This document shows, piece by piece, positions 12,004 through 19,751 of a stretch of DNA of 20,546 nucleotides. The position numbers and the translations under genes were made by a program. Numbering within the stretch: position 1 is the stretch's first letter; every line of letters begins with the position of its first letter. The stretch spans positions 1 through 20,546 of the forward strand of contig CANPZR010000016.1 of the NCBI GenBank assembly GCA_947589175.1. The letters run 5' to 3'. The DNA is from an uncultured Lachnospiraceae bacterium. Lineage in GTDB: Bacteria > Bacillota > Clostridia > Lachnospirales > Lachnospiraceae. The notes below the pieces were generated by a model, which was given only the letters and a program-made list of their open reading frames with translations, did not search any database and was not told the origin of the DNA.

Positions 12004-14499
12004 GCTCCCGGAGTCGGAATCATCATAATCATCTTCGTCATCCACATAGGAGTCATCATCCCAATCATCGCCGGAGTCCACATCCGAGTCATCGTCCGAA
12101 TTATCTCCCGTATCCTCATAGGAGGCTGTTGACTTATCCTGAATATCCAGCGCTCCGTTATTCATTTTGAATATCAGGTAATCCGATTCTACCACATTAT
12201 AATTGCCGGTTTTGGAAGCGGGTGTATTGTAAATATAATTGCCCTCGGCGTCTACGGCGTTGGCCACGACTGCGTTCAGGCCGCTCTCTCTCAGCTCGGA
12301 GGAGTTAAGGACGACGGATGCCGTTCCATTGCTCACGGTCTCGTCCTTTACAAGAGTTCCGTTGATCTGGAAGCGCACCTTCTTTACATCCTCGTCTGTT
12401 GTTTTCAAAGTCAGCGTCACATCACTTCCGCCCGCTGTCCCGGTCAGCTCCATGTCGTCGGATGGCCTATAATACCCTAAAGAGCTGATCAGCTTCGGAA
12501 CGGTGGCAAACTGCTCGTCCAGCCACGCCACTCTCGTATTCAAAAATGAGCGGATATGGGCGAGGGAATCGGAGAAATTCATGGATTTTCCCCCTTGGTA
12601 CTCTCTGTTATAGGTGTAGCTCCACCGGGCGTCGTTCGCCGCGCCTGCCTCCTTCAGATACTCCTCGTACTGATCGATCAGTCCGCCGCTCTTAATCATG
12701 TTCTCAATAACAGGGCGCACCGTGCCCTTATATTTTTCATAGGCAAGCGTCAGAAAATACGGATCACGAATCAGCATCCGGTTCCACTGCACGGTCTGAT
12801 AATACTGCTCCTCTGTAAACTTTTCTATTGTAGTCTGCCATTTGGTGGGGAAATTGGTATCGATATTGAACATATTTACATTGCCCCAGCACCAGTCGTA
12901 ATCCCACTGCGGTCCGAATTTTGCCAGCTCGTCCACTTTTTTGTAGAAGAAAAAGCTGTTCTTCATGCTGTCCCAGTTCATGGCGTACTCGTCGAACAGG
13001 AAATTCGTGACCAAGCTGTCCATGTCAAATAACTGACTGTAATGCTTTCCGTCGTTGGCCGCATCCGTATAAGTGGCTATGGAATAGGTGGCGTCGGCCC
13101 AGTTCTTATCAAAATTTCCTATTTGGTCGGTGCGATATTTTTCATCGCTGTTACGGAAATAAAAATCATCGCTGTGCAGCGCGTACTCAAAGGTCTGCGT
13201 GTAATTTTTCGCGTACTTGTATAAACTGGTCTGCTTAAAGCTGTTCACGATCGACGGCTTGTCCTCTTCAGACGCGTCCTCGCCCGGTTCCGGCGCACTG
13301 AAATATATGGGCTGTTTGTAATTGGTCTCCATGCCGGCAACCGTGTTGTCGCCCACGCTGTAAAAATCCATCTCCCCCAGAAATCCGCCGTTGGTCGCGG
13401 GAAGCGTGATTTTATAATCGGAAAATGCGTATTCGGTTCCCTTTAGGGACGGCTGGCTGTCGCCCGTATAGACGACCTTTTTCTCGTCAATCCAGGAATA
13501 ATTTTCCGCCATGATGTCCTCGAGCTCGCCGGTAAATTTCTTCTTCGTGTCCTTGTCCCAGCCGTTTTTGGCAGCCTCGCTCTCCCCGATCGCGTCCGCG
13601 GCGTCCTCCGCCGCCCCCGTCCAGTCGAAGATGTCAATGCGCCCCGGATCTACCCTGCGATGCTCGCAGAGCTGGTAAACGCCCTCATACTGCCCGTTGT
13701 AGATCAGGGTGACATTGGTGGAGTGAAAATAAAACTCCGTGCCTATATCCCCGGAAAAATCATAGAGCAACTTGTTCCGCAACAGGGAGTGGTCAATGTC
13801 ATTAGCGAGAAGCACCCAGTGCTTGCTCGGATAGGACTTCGTTCCCTCGGACGTCTTCTCGCTCCCGAGGCCGAGAAGGTCTGCCTTTTCGGAGAGCTTC
13901 ACCTTAAACGGGCGCTTGGGACGCCATTTTGTAGAATTTCCCCGCAGCTTTACCTGCCCGGTCCCATTGTACCAGTAATTCTCATCGTTATAGGTATCGT
14001 TGCCCACCAGATGAATACGGGTGGTATCCTCCTTCGTGTAATCGTCGCCCACATCATAATACGGAACCAATGTATTTATGTAGATGACAGGCGTCTTGCT
14101 GCAGTATATAGACAGCTTTATGCCGCTGACCTCCCCATAAATCATGCACTCCATGTATTTCTCTGTAATCTCCAGGGCTGGATCCTGCGAAGTGGCAATC
14201 TGTTCCCACTCCACGATATTACCATCCGTGCCGCTCTTGACCTTTTTTACCGTCCAGCTGATTCCCTCCGTCACCTGCGAGCCGTCTTCCGCTTTGAGAA
14301 TTTTCAGCGTATCCCCCGGCTTTACATAGGAGTGGTCAAATTTGTATCCATCCGCCTCCGTCGCCGTGCCGCTGTCGTTGATCTCGCTGTCGGCCGCCCG
14401 GGCGGTCCGGGGCGCTGCCGCCGGAACAATGCCAACAAGCAGAGCTGCCGTCGCTACATAGCAGATTGCTCTCCGAATCTGCCGCTTCAATCCCTTCAT
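11758..14499 (-). CDS. Secreted CotH-kinase-family surface protein with lysine-rich Ig-like C-terminus
   Basis: This is a 913-residue exported protein. The signal peptide (about 1-35, ending RTARAAD) is related to those of the two lipoproteins. The CotH kinase domain spans roughly 135-680. It shows RGNST (186-190) with KRPFKVKL, KHWVLLAND (227-234), LIYNGQYEGVYQLCEH near 265-280 and the metal-site-like WDYDWCWGN (532-540). CotH proteins are atypical kinases known from spore coats; secreted clostridial forms have uncertain targets. A Big-type domain may lie at about 690-770. A linker at about 796-832 has 20 acidic residues of 37. The last 81 residues hold 32 lysines and no Asp or Glu, in a bacterial Ig-like strand pattern. 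The terminal domain is shared with the divergent GH5 gene. The promoter is at 14562-14605. Confidence 0.9.
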   Translation of the reverse strand: MKGLKRQIRRAICYVATAALLVGIVPAAAPRTARAADSEINDSGTATEADGYKFDHSYVKPGDTLKILKAEDGSQVTEGISWTVKKVKSGTDGNIVEWEQIATSQDPALEITEKYMECMIYGEVSGIKLSIYCSKTPVIYINTLVPYYDVGDDYTKEDTTRIHLVGNDTYNDENYWYNGTGQVKLRGNSTKWRPKRPFKVKLSEKADLLGLGSEKTSEGTKSYPSKHWVLLANDIDHSLLRNKLLYDFSGDIGTEFYFHSTNVTLIYNGQYEGVYQLCEHRRVDPGRIDIFDWTGAAEDAADAIGESEAAKNGWDKDTKKKFTGELEDIMAENYSWIDEKKVVYTGDSQPSLKGTEYAFSDYKITLPATNGGFLGEMDFYSVGDNTVAGMETNYKQPIYFSAPEPGEDASEEDKPSIVNSFKQTSLYKYAKNYTQTFEYALHSDDFYFRNSDEKYRTDQIGNFDKNWADATYSIATYTDAANDGKHYSQLFDMDSLVTNFLFDEYAMNWDSMKNSFFFYKKVDELAKFGPQWDYDWCWGNVNMFNIDTNFPTKWQTTIEKFTEEQYYQTVQWNRMLIRDPYFLTLAYEKYKGTVRPVIENMIKSGGLIDQYEEYLKEAGAANDARWSYTYNREYQGGKSMNFSDSLAHIRSFLNTRVAWLDEQFATVPKLISSLGYYRPSDDMELTGTAGGSDVTLTLKTTDEDVKKVRFQINGTLVKDETVSNGTASVVLNSSELRESGLNAVVANAVDAEGNYIYNTPASKTGNYNVVESDYLIFKMNNGALDIQDKSTASYEDTGDNSDDDSDVDSGDDWDDDSYVDDEDDYDDSDSGSAKKKIKIISVKAKRGSKKITGKLSVKKAAVKVKVGKKKFKKAKVSGKKFTFKTAALKKGTKIQIKATKKNYKAGTKTVKVK

Positions 14500-14561
14500 A
14501 GTGTTGCCTCCTTTTTTAATATTTTGAAAAATGTTATGCTGATTGTATCATAGTTCTTCCT

Positions 14562-14605
14562 ATTATACCATCTCTATTTCGAAAAGTGGTGTGCAACTTG
14601 CATTT
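14562..14605 (-). promoter_or_regulatory. Activator-type promoter of cotH
   Basis: On the minus strand ATGC-AAGTT-GCACAC is a degenerate form of the shared dyad (14589-14605). It is followed after exactly 21 bases by TATAAT (14562-14567). The half next to the -10 (GCACACCA) is conserved and the distal half is weaker. The dyad starts 42 bases from the GH5 dyad, about four helical turns. Confidence 0.6.
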
Positions 14606-14630
14606 TTTTTAATCCAAAATTTTTTCAAAA

Positions 14631-14674
14631 GTGTGCAGCCAGCACACCAATTCTCAAATTCAATGTTGTATAAT
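14631..14674 (+). promoter_or_regulatory. Activator-type promoter of the GH5-like gene
   Basis: GTGTGC-AGCCA-GCACAC (14631-14647) is followed after 21 bases by TATAAT (14669-14674). The spacer starts CAATTCTC, as in the lipoprotein promoter. No -35 match is evident. Transcription probably starts near 14681. Confidence 0.7.
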
Positions 14675-14716
14675 TAGGTAATATCTAATTTTACAACACA
14701 GACAGGAGGAATGTGT

Positions 14717-16915
14717 ATGAAACATTATTTAATCGCGATCTTTTTATCCTTTGCGATGGTCGTCTCGCTAATCGGGACCGGGGCGGCGCCGAGAGCTTCC
14801 GCGGACGCCCAGACGGGCGGCGAGCTGGAATTGGCGAGGGAGCTGGGCTTTTTGACAGACACGCAGGCAAAACGAGTTACGAAGGGCATCAATCAGGTAG
14901 AGACCGTGCAGATGATTGCCAGAGTTATTGAGAAAAGCTTTGGCAAGACCGGCAATTTCCTGGCGGATCGGGAAAAGGCCGCCAGCGCGGAGAAAATAGC
15001 GACAAGGCACTACTTTTCATCTACCCTGTATTTTGCGGCCTATGAACAGATCAAGAATCCCGCTTATGAAAATTACACAAGCTTTATGGATACCGCTACA
15101 AACGACTGGGATGGTTACACTATGCAGCCGGATGCCGCGGTTGTGCTTGAAAAGCAAGACGGCAAAATCGGAGAGGGCAGCATTTTTGAGGATTGCACCG
15201 ACAGAAGTGACATTAACGGAAATCCGACGGTTGCCTCAATATCCAAGTATGTTTTCCTGGAGGACTTCGGATGCGAGGCGAGCGCGCAGTATCTCTGCAC
15301 GCTTTACGACAGAGTCTCCGGCCTTCCTGTCATGGAGCTGAACGACAAAAATGAGTTCAAGCCGCAGGACGAAATGACCGCAGGAGCCGCCGCCAGAGCC
15401 GTCCTGCGCTATTATCGCAGCCTGGAGCCGGCGGCGGACTACGTTCCCGTACCCGAGGCGGGGACCTATAACAAGGACATTATCACGGATGAGCTTCTCA
15501 ACAAAAAAAGCAGTCTGCCGGACGCGAGCAATCAGAAGCTTCCCGTGTGGCACGGCGTTCTGGACACAAGGATGGCCTATGTCATACGCACAGCGCTCAA
15601 CGCCCGCCCCGACAAGGTGTTCCGCGAGGGCGATATCAAGGCATACGCGGATACAGGCTTTAACCACCTCTCTGTTTATACCAGCTTTTCAAGACTCCAG
15701 GGAGATCAGTTCAAAAAAAATTATGTAAACAAGGCGCGTCTGGAAGAGCTCGACCGCGTAATCGCCCTGTGCATCCAATACGACATGCACGTTACGATTT
15801 CCGCCTATGATCCGCCGAACTCGCCGACATGGACAGCGGGGGCATTCCATCTCGAAAAGTTTGAGGAACCGGGAATGATAGAGGATTTTGCGGATTTTTG
15901 GAAAATGCTTGCAGAGCGTTACAAGGGCATCGACAACAAATACCTTGCCTTTGGTCTTTTTACTGAACCTGAATTTGCCAGTGACGAGCAGTACGAGGAG
16001 ATTATGGGGCCAGCCGTCGACGCCATTTTCTCGGTCGATCCGGACCGTGTTATTATTGCCGACGTGCACAGCGGCGGACTCGCCGGCGAGTCTATGGCAA
16101 AAAAGGGCGTTGCGCTCAGCTGCCACCACTACGAGCCGAGAAAATTCTGCGATGTTATGGATCCGAGAGTCCATGAACAGAGTATCCTAGACAACGAGGA
16201 CGCTCTCCATGCCGTGACATGGGACTATAAGGCGGAAGAAACCTTTGACATTCATTCGTTTGACGATACAAACAACGCCTCCCTGAACGATATACGGGCG
16301 GTCGCAAAAAAATACAACGTCGGCTTCATAGTCGGGGAGTTTGGCGTCTTCGGCGGAGACGGCCTGTCAAGATACCGCTATACGGATGAAACAATACAGG
16401 CGTTTTTCGAGGATATGACAGGCGCGTTCGATAAGGAGGAAATCGGCTGGGTAGCCGGTGGCGAGACCTACTGGGGATTACTGCAGGGATATCCGAGCGT
16501 AACCGGCGCAGAGTATGTTAAGCTGAAAAACAGCAACAGCTACTGCGATCTCAATCTGGCCGCTATTTTCAGAAAAATCAACGGGAAACCGGAAGTTAAG
16601 GACGCGCCCTACGACGCCTACCAGGAGGAAGCGGATGTGGACCTGGTCGATGATTCCGAGAGCGGGAGCACAAAGAAAAAAATAAAGATTACCTCTGTTA
16701 AGGCAAAGCGCGGGAGCAAAAAAATCACCGGAAAATTATCCGTGAAAAAGGCGACCGTAAAGGTAAAGGTGGGTAAAAAGAAATTCAAGAAGGCAAAGGT
16801 GTCAGGAAAGAAATTTACCTTTAAAACCGCCGCACTGAAAAAAGGCACCAAAATTCAGATCAAGGCGACAAAGAAAAATTATAAGGCGGGAACAAAAACA
16901 GTAAAGGTGAAGTAA
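14717..16915 (+). CDS. Secreted GH5-like glycoside hydrolase with lysine-rich Ig-like C-terminus
   Basis: This is a 732-residue exported protein. The signal peptide is MKHYLIAIFLSFAMVVSLIGTG. Two segments (about 35-75 and 205-238) resemble S-layer-homology modules, for example FKPQDEMTAGAAARAVLRYY, but weakly. The catalytic (beta/alpha)8-type domain spans about 275-625. HHYEPRKF, FGLFTEPEF (candidate acid/base E417) and VGEFGVFG (candidate nucleophile E541) match the GH5 cellulase pattern, with TEP in place of the usual NEP. The substrate is probably a beta-glucan or mannan-type glycan, but it cannot be fixed. The last 81 residues are almost identical to those of the divergent CotH protein. 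Translation is set at the ATG at 14717 because AGGAGG is 7 bases upstream; the ATG at 14711 is too close. Confidence 0.85.
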   Translation: MKHYLIAIFLSFAMVVSLIGTGAAPRASADAQTGGELELARELGFLTDTQAKRVTKGINQVETVQMIARVIEKSFGKTGNFLADREKAASAEKIATRHYFSSTLYFAAYEQIKNPAYENYTSFMDTATNDWDGYTMQPDAAVVLEKQDGKIGEGSIFEDCTDRSDINGNPTVASISKYVFLEDFGCEASAQYLCTLYDRVSGLPVMELNDKNEFKPQDEMTAGAAARAVLRYYRSLEPAADYVPVPEAGTYNKDIITDELLNKKSSLPDASNQKLPVWHGVLDTRMAYVIRTALNARPDKVFREGDIKAYADTGFNHLSVYTSFSRLQGDQFKKNYVNKARLEELDRVIALCIQYDMHVTISAYDPPNSPTWTAGAFHLEKFEEPGMIEDFADFWKMLAERYKGIDNKYLAFGLFTEPEFASDEQYEEIMGPAVDAIFSVDPDRVIIADVHSGGLAGESMAKKGVALSCHHYEPRKFCDVMDPRVHEQSILDNEDALHAVTWDYKAEETFDIHSFDDTNNASLNDIRAVAKKYNVGFIVGEFGVFGGDGLSRYRYTDETIQAFFEDMTGAFDKEEIGWVAGGETYWGLLQGYPSVTGAEYVKLKNSNSYCDLNLAAIFRKINGKPEVKDAPYDAYQEEADVDLVDDSESGSTKKKIKITSVKAKRGSKKITGKLSVKKATVKVKVGKKKFKKAKVSGKKFTFKTAALKKGTKIQIKATKKNYKAGTKTVKVK
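16670..16915 (+). repeat. Inverted repeat encoding the lysine-rich domain, GH5 copy
   Basis: This is the partner of 11758-12003 on the opposite strand. Both copies encode the acid-free, lysine-rich Ig-like end and stop at the same codon. Most base differences are in third codon positions. Confidence 0.9.
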
Positions 16916-16953
16916 GATTTCTTTTAGTTGAAATGGCATAAAATCTTTTCAGA

Positions 16954-16997
16954 AAACGGCATGGCCCTGCGGCTGTGCCGTTTCTATTTCCGTTTTT
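16954..16997 (+). terminator. Terminator after the GH5-like gene
   Basis: AAACGGCATGGCC-CTGC-GGCTGTGCCGTTT forms a 13-bp stem with two G-U pairs, followed by the T-rich CTATTTCCGTTTTT. It lies about 38 bases past the stop codon. The U-tract is interrupted. Confidence 0.75.
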
Positions 16998-17009
16998 CCC
17001 ATCCCTATT

Positions 17010-17035
17010 AAAAGTTGCGACGCGTCGCAACTTTT
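17010..17035. promoter_or_regulatory. 26-bp perfect palindrome upstream of the sigma factor gene
   Basis: AAAAGTTGCGACG is followed directly by its exact reverse complement with no spacer. It could be a dimer-binding operator, or a bidirectional terminator (stem flanked by A4 and T4). It lies between the GH5 terminator and the ECF sigma gene. Confidence 0.6.
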
Positions 17036-17141
17036 CCCTTGCAACTTCCGTAAAAAATATTATAAAATTTTTGTGGGATTCATCAAAAAAACCGTATTTA
17101 TATGATAGATGTGATTCATCCTTATGAAAAGAGGTGACAAG

Positions 17142-17699
17142 TTGAAAGATCAGGAAATTGTGAAACTATATCATGAGCGCTCCGAAGACGCCATTCACGA
17201 GACCGACCTCAAATACGGAAAGCTATGCCGGCGTATTTCTCTGGGAATATTGGGCGACAGCAGGGACAGCGAGGAGGTGGTTTCCGATACATGGATGGCC
17301 CTGTGGAACAGTATTCCCCCGAAAAAGCCGGAGCACTTCAAGGCCTATGTGTGCCGTGTGGCAAAAAATCTGGCGTTAAAACGGTATGAATACGAGCACG
17401 CCCAAAAAAGAAACTGTAATTATGAGGACTCCCTGGAGGAGCTGAAGGAATGTATCGGAACGGGAAAAAGTGTGGAGGAACATATTTTAGAGCGCGAGCT
17501 GACCGAGAGTATCAACCGTTTTCTAGACAATTTTCCCAAGGAAAAGCGGGTATTATTTTTAAAGAGATACTGGTTTCTGTATTCGGTAAAGGAGCTCGCC
17601 GGGGAATATCATGTTTCCGAAAAAAATATGTCCATGCGGCTGGCGCGTTTGAGAAAACAGCTAAAAAAATATCTGGAGCAGGAGGGATATGCGATATGA
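17142..17699 (+). CDS. ECF-type RNA polymerase sigma factor
   Basis: This is a 185-residue sigma-70 family protein of the small extracytoplasmic-function type. Region 2 is at about 18-90, with DSEEVVSDTWMALWNSIPP and the helix FKAYVCRVAKNLALKRY. Region 4 is at about 118-176, with VKELAGEYHVSEKNMSMRLARLRKQL as the helix-turn-helix for the -35 element. There is no region 1.1 or 3. The frame is open from an ATG at 17124, but that has no ribosome binding site; GAGGTGA lies properly before a TTG at 17142, giving the usual start (LKDQEIVKLY). Its stop overlaps the anti-sigma start (ATGA at 17696-17699). A GATTCATC sequence repeated at 17077 and 17113 and a TATGAT at 17101 may belong to its promoter. 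Confidence 0.88.
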   Translation: MKDQEIVKLYHERSEDAIHETDLKYGKLCRRISLGILGDSRDSEEVVSDTWMALWNSIPPKKPEHFKAYVCRVAKNLALKRYEYEHAQKRNCNYEDSLEELKECIGTGKSVEEHILERELTESINRFLDNFPKEKRVLFLKRYWFLYSVKELAGEYHVSEKNMSMRLARLRKQLKKYLEQEGYAI

Positions 17700-18988
17700 C
17701 GGAAAAAGAATTATTTAATGCCATTCATCAGTGCAGCGACGAATATCTGACCGAGGCGCTGGAGGAAGGAAGTTCCGAAAAAATTTTATCTGCCGCAAAA
17801 AAACGGCGTATATCAATTATCAAGGCAGCGGCGGCGATTGCAATCTGTATTCTGGCGCTCGACATCGGAGTGACCGTCATGGCTGCCAAATCCGATATTT
17901 TTCGAACATGGCTGTTTCAGATGTTTGGGGAAGGGAATGTGACAGAGATCAATTCTTCTAAGGAATCTCCTCTCCCATCCGATGACGATATGACGCCTGA
18001 AAAGCCGGATGAGGATAAAAGCCTTGCAATCCGCGAAAACACCAGGATTTTAGGCGAGAATGAGAGCTTTATCTGCGAATACCATATGCAGGACGACGCG
18101 GAAATAGTGGATACGGTGTATTCAGTCGAAAATAATGATTTGTCAGAGCTGCCGATACTTTCCTTCCGGGGAAATTATGACGGATTTTCATTCTCCTTCC
18201 AGTACGCGATAATCCAGAATGAAATCTGCGCCTTTAACTACACGGGAGATATCGACATGGTTTTTCATTATACGGACGGCGATACCGCATATGCGGCCCT
18301 GTATGACGGAGATGGTAAAACAGACCGGGAGTGCGTCGCGCAGCTGCATTTAAAAAATCAGGAAATAAATAAAATAACCGGTGACGACGCCCTGTGCAAT
18401 TTTTTGATGTCGCCTAACGGAAAAACGATTCTGTGCAATTACCGGGCGGATGGCTACTGGACGGTTCTTGATTTGGCAAGCCGGTCGGAAAAACGGGTGG
18501 ATGGCATCAACGGATACAACCATGCCAGCGAAATTGAATTTGTGGACGATTATCAGATTCTTACCCTAGGCGAGCCCTTTACGGTTAAGAATACCGAATG
18601 GTACAGCACTTATCTGATTGATCTTCGCACGCAGAAAATCCTGAATGAATTTAAAGATAACGGAGAAATCAGCATGCGATGGTCCTATGCCTATAAAAAC
18701 AGAACACTGAAAATTTATGATATAACAAACGGGGACTCCTTTACCGTGGAGCATGTAAAAGAAAAGCTGCACCCCGTTGATAAAAAAGGCTGCTATGTAT
18801 TATTTGGAAATTTGGAGAATGAAAACGCACCCTTTTATCTTGTTGACTTGAACCACCATTCTTCTATGAAAATAAAATTGCCGGCAAAATTACATTCCGA
18901 TGTGGAAATTCATCTGGCGGCAAACGCGAAAAAACTTTTGTTTACCAATGATACGGAAGCTTATTTAGTGGATATAAGGAACCTGTAG
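17696..18988 (+). CDS. Membrane anti-sigma factor / sensor protein
   Basis: This is a 430-residue single-pass membrane protein. The short cytoplasmic part (1-40, MTEKELFNAIHQCSDEYLTEAL) is the expected sigma-binding region. A membrane span lies at about 41-63. The outer part (about 65-430) is made of repeating beta-strand units such as LLCNYRADGYWTVLDLASRSEK-like segments with Asp-rich turns, suggesting a beta-propeller, which is inference. It overlaps the ECF sigma gene by 4 bases, the classic arrangement in which an anti-sigma holds its partner until a surface signal is sensed. No zinc-binding HxxxCxxC motif is seen. GGAGGG is 9 bases before the ATG; the open frame extending back to 17450 runs out of phase through the sigma gene. 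Confidence 0.82.
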   Translation: MTEKELFNAIHQCSDEYLTEALEEGSSEKILSAAKKRRISIIKAAAAIAICILALDIGVTVMAAKSDIFRTWLFQMFGEGNVTEINSSKESPLPSDDDMTPEKPDEDKSLAIRENTRILGENESFICEYHMQDDAEIVDTVYSVENNDLSELPILSFRGNYDGFSFSFQYAIIQNEICAFNYTGDIDMVFHYTDGDTAYAALYDGDGKTDRECVAQLHLKNQEINKITGDDALCNFLMSPNGKTILCNYRADGYWTVLDLASRSEKRVDGINGYNHASEIEFVDDYQILTLGEPFTVKNTEWYSTYLIDLRTQKILNEFKDNGEISMRWSYAYKNRTLKIYDITNGDSFTVEHVKEKLHPVDKKGCYVLFGNLENENAPFYLVDLNHHSSMKIKLPAKLHSDVEIHLAANAKKLLFTNDTEAYLVDIRNL

Positions 18989-19010
18989 TGATATGTCCTG
19001 ATAAAATAAT

Positions 19011-19133
19011 TGCATAAACTTACAAAAAATTAAATTTATGCAGTCAAGTGCGTAAACTTGTAAGATGAAAATGGAGGCACTTTATTCGAAAAATATCTCT
19101 CCCGGATTCTCTCTATTCTGCCTCCATTTTCAT
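19011..19133. repeat. Inverted repeats in the region after the anti-sigma gene
   Basis: The 231 bases from 18989 to 19219 hold no gene. TGCATAAA (19011-19018) pairs with TTTATGCA (19035-19042). A 15-bp perfect repeat, ATGAAAATGGAGGCA (19065-19079) and its complement (19119-19133), encloses a 39-base loop. TGCATAAACTTACAA and TGCGTAAACTTGTAA are near-direct repeats. It may be a small mobile-element relic, a structured RNA or a terminator region; no T-run follows the long stem. Confidence 0.55.
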
Positions 19134-19219
19134 ACTCATTTTCGTATTTTGAGCTACTTAAGGTAGGAATCCCACAGCGTCGCTCCTTATTTTTGTGCAT
19201 TGCACGAATTTGGGTAATG

Positions 19220-19741
19220 TTATTGTTCTATCTTAATAAAAGGATACTGGCCATATGTACTGTCTTCATTCCATTCCTTAATACTCACTACATCTACATT
19301 TTCAATCAGTTTAATTCCCGTGTTAATATTTTTCTGTAACGCAAACGGCAAGTTTATCCTCATTCGTTCTCTTAACCTTTTGCGCATCGTGGAATCATCA
19401 TTTGGTGTCTCCACAACATAAATATACTGAACGGGTTTCGATTTGCCTAACAAATATAAATAATGGCATGAATCATAAAACTTGCGTATTACAGAGTGAA
19501 ATTTACTATCATCCAGAGGATTAAAAGGCTTTGTTTTATAGTTTAATTCAATCGCCTTCTTTGTATTTGAATTTTTGTACTCCATAATCATAATTGACTC
19601 CGCATTTTCAATAACAAAATCCGCGTCAGCGAGCTGTACCTTTGCATCATGATATATTTGATGCATCTTATCTGTCGCCCATACAGCTTGGGAATAGTCC
19701 AGCCCATACTCCCCATTTTCTTCTATAAAAACTTTTTTCAT
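19220..19741 (-). CDS. Putative PD-(D/E)xK nuclease paired with an AAA ATPase
   Basis: This is a 173-residue soluble protein. Its centre reads DADFVIENAESIMIMEYKNSN, with D41 followed by E54-Y-K56 at the end of a hydrophobic strand. This is the layout of the PD-(D/E)xK nuclease core, and the later YDSCHYLYLLGKSKPVQYIYVV fits the next helix and strand. No named family is recognised, so the nuclease call is an inference. Two ATGs are adjacent; the second (19741) has GAGGTG at better spacing. It starts 10 bases after the stop of the ATPase gene, in one operon. The DNA is AT-rich. The pair resembles ATPase-nuclease phage-defence modules. Confidence 0.55.
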   Translation of the reverse strand: MKKVFIEENGEYGLDYSQAVWATDKMHQIYHDAKVQLADADFVIENAESIMIMEYKNSNTKKAIELNYKTKPFNPLDDSKFHSVIRKFYDSCHYLYLLGKSKPVQYIYVVETPNDDSTMRKRLRERMRINLPFALQKNINTGIKLIENVDVVSIKEWNEDSTYGQYPFIKIEQ

Positions 19742-19751
19742 CATAAGCACC

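Noticed and set aside
3207..16486. Avoidance of CTGCAG sites because of the PstI-type enzyme
   Set aside because: At least four CTGCAG sites are present (3207, 3438, 14099, 16481), so avoidance is not evident in this window.
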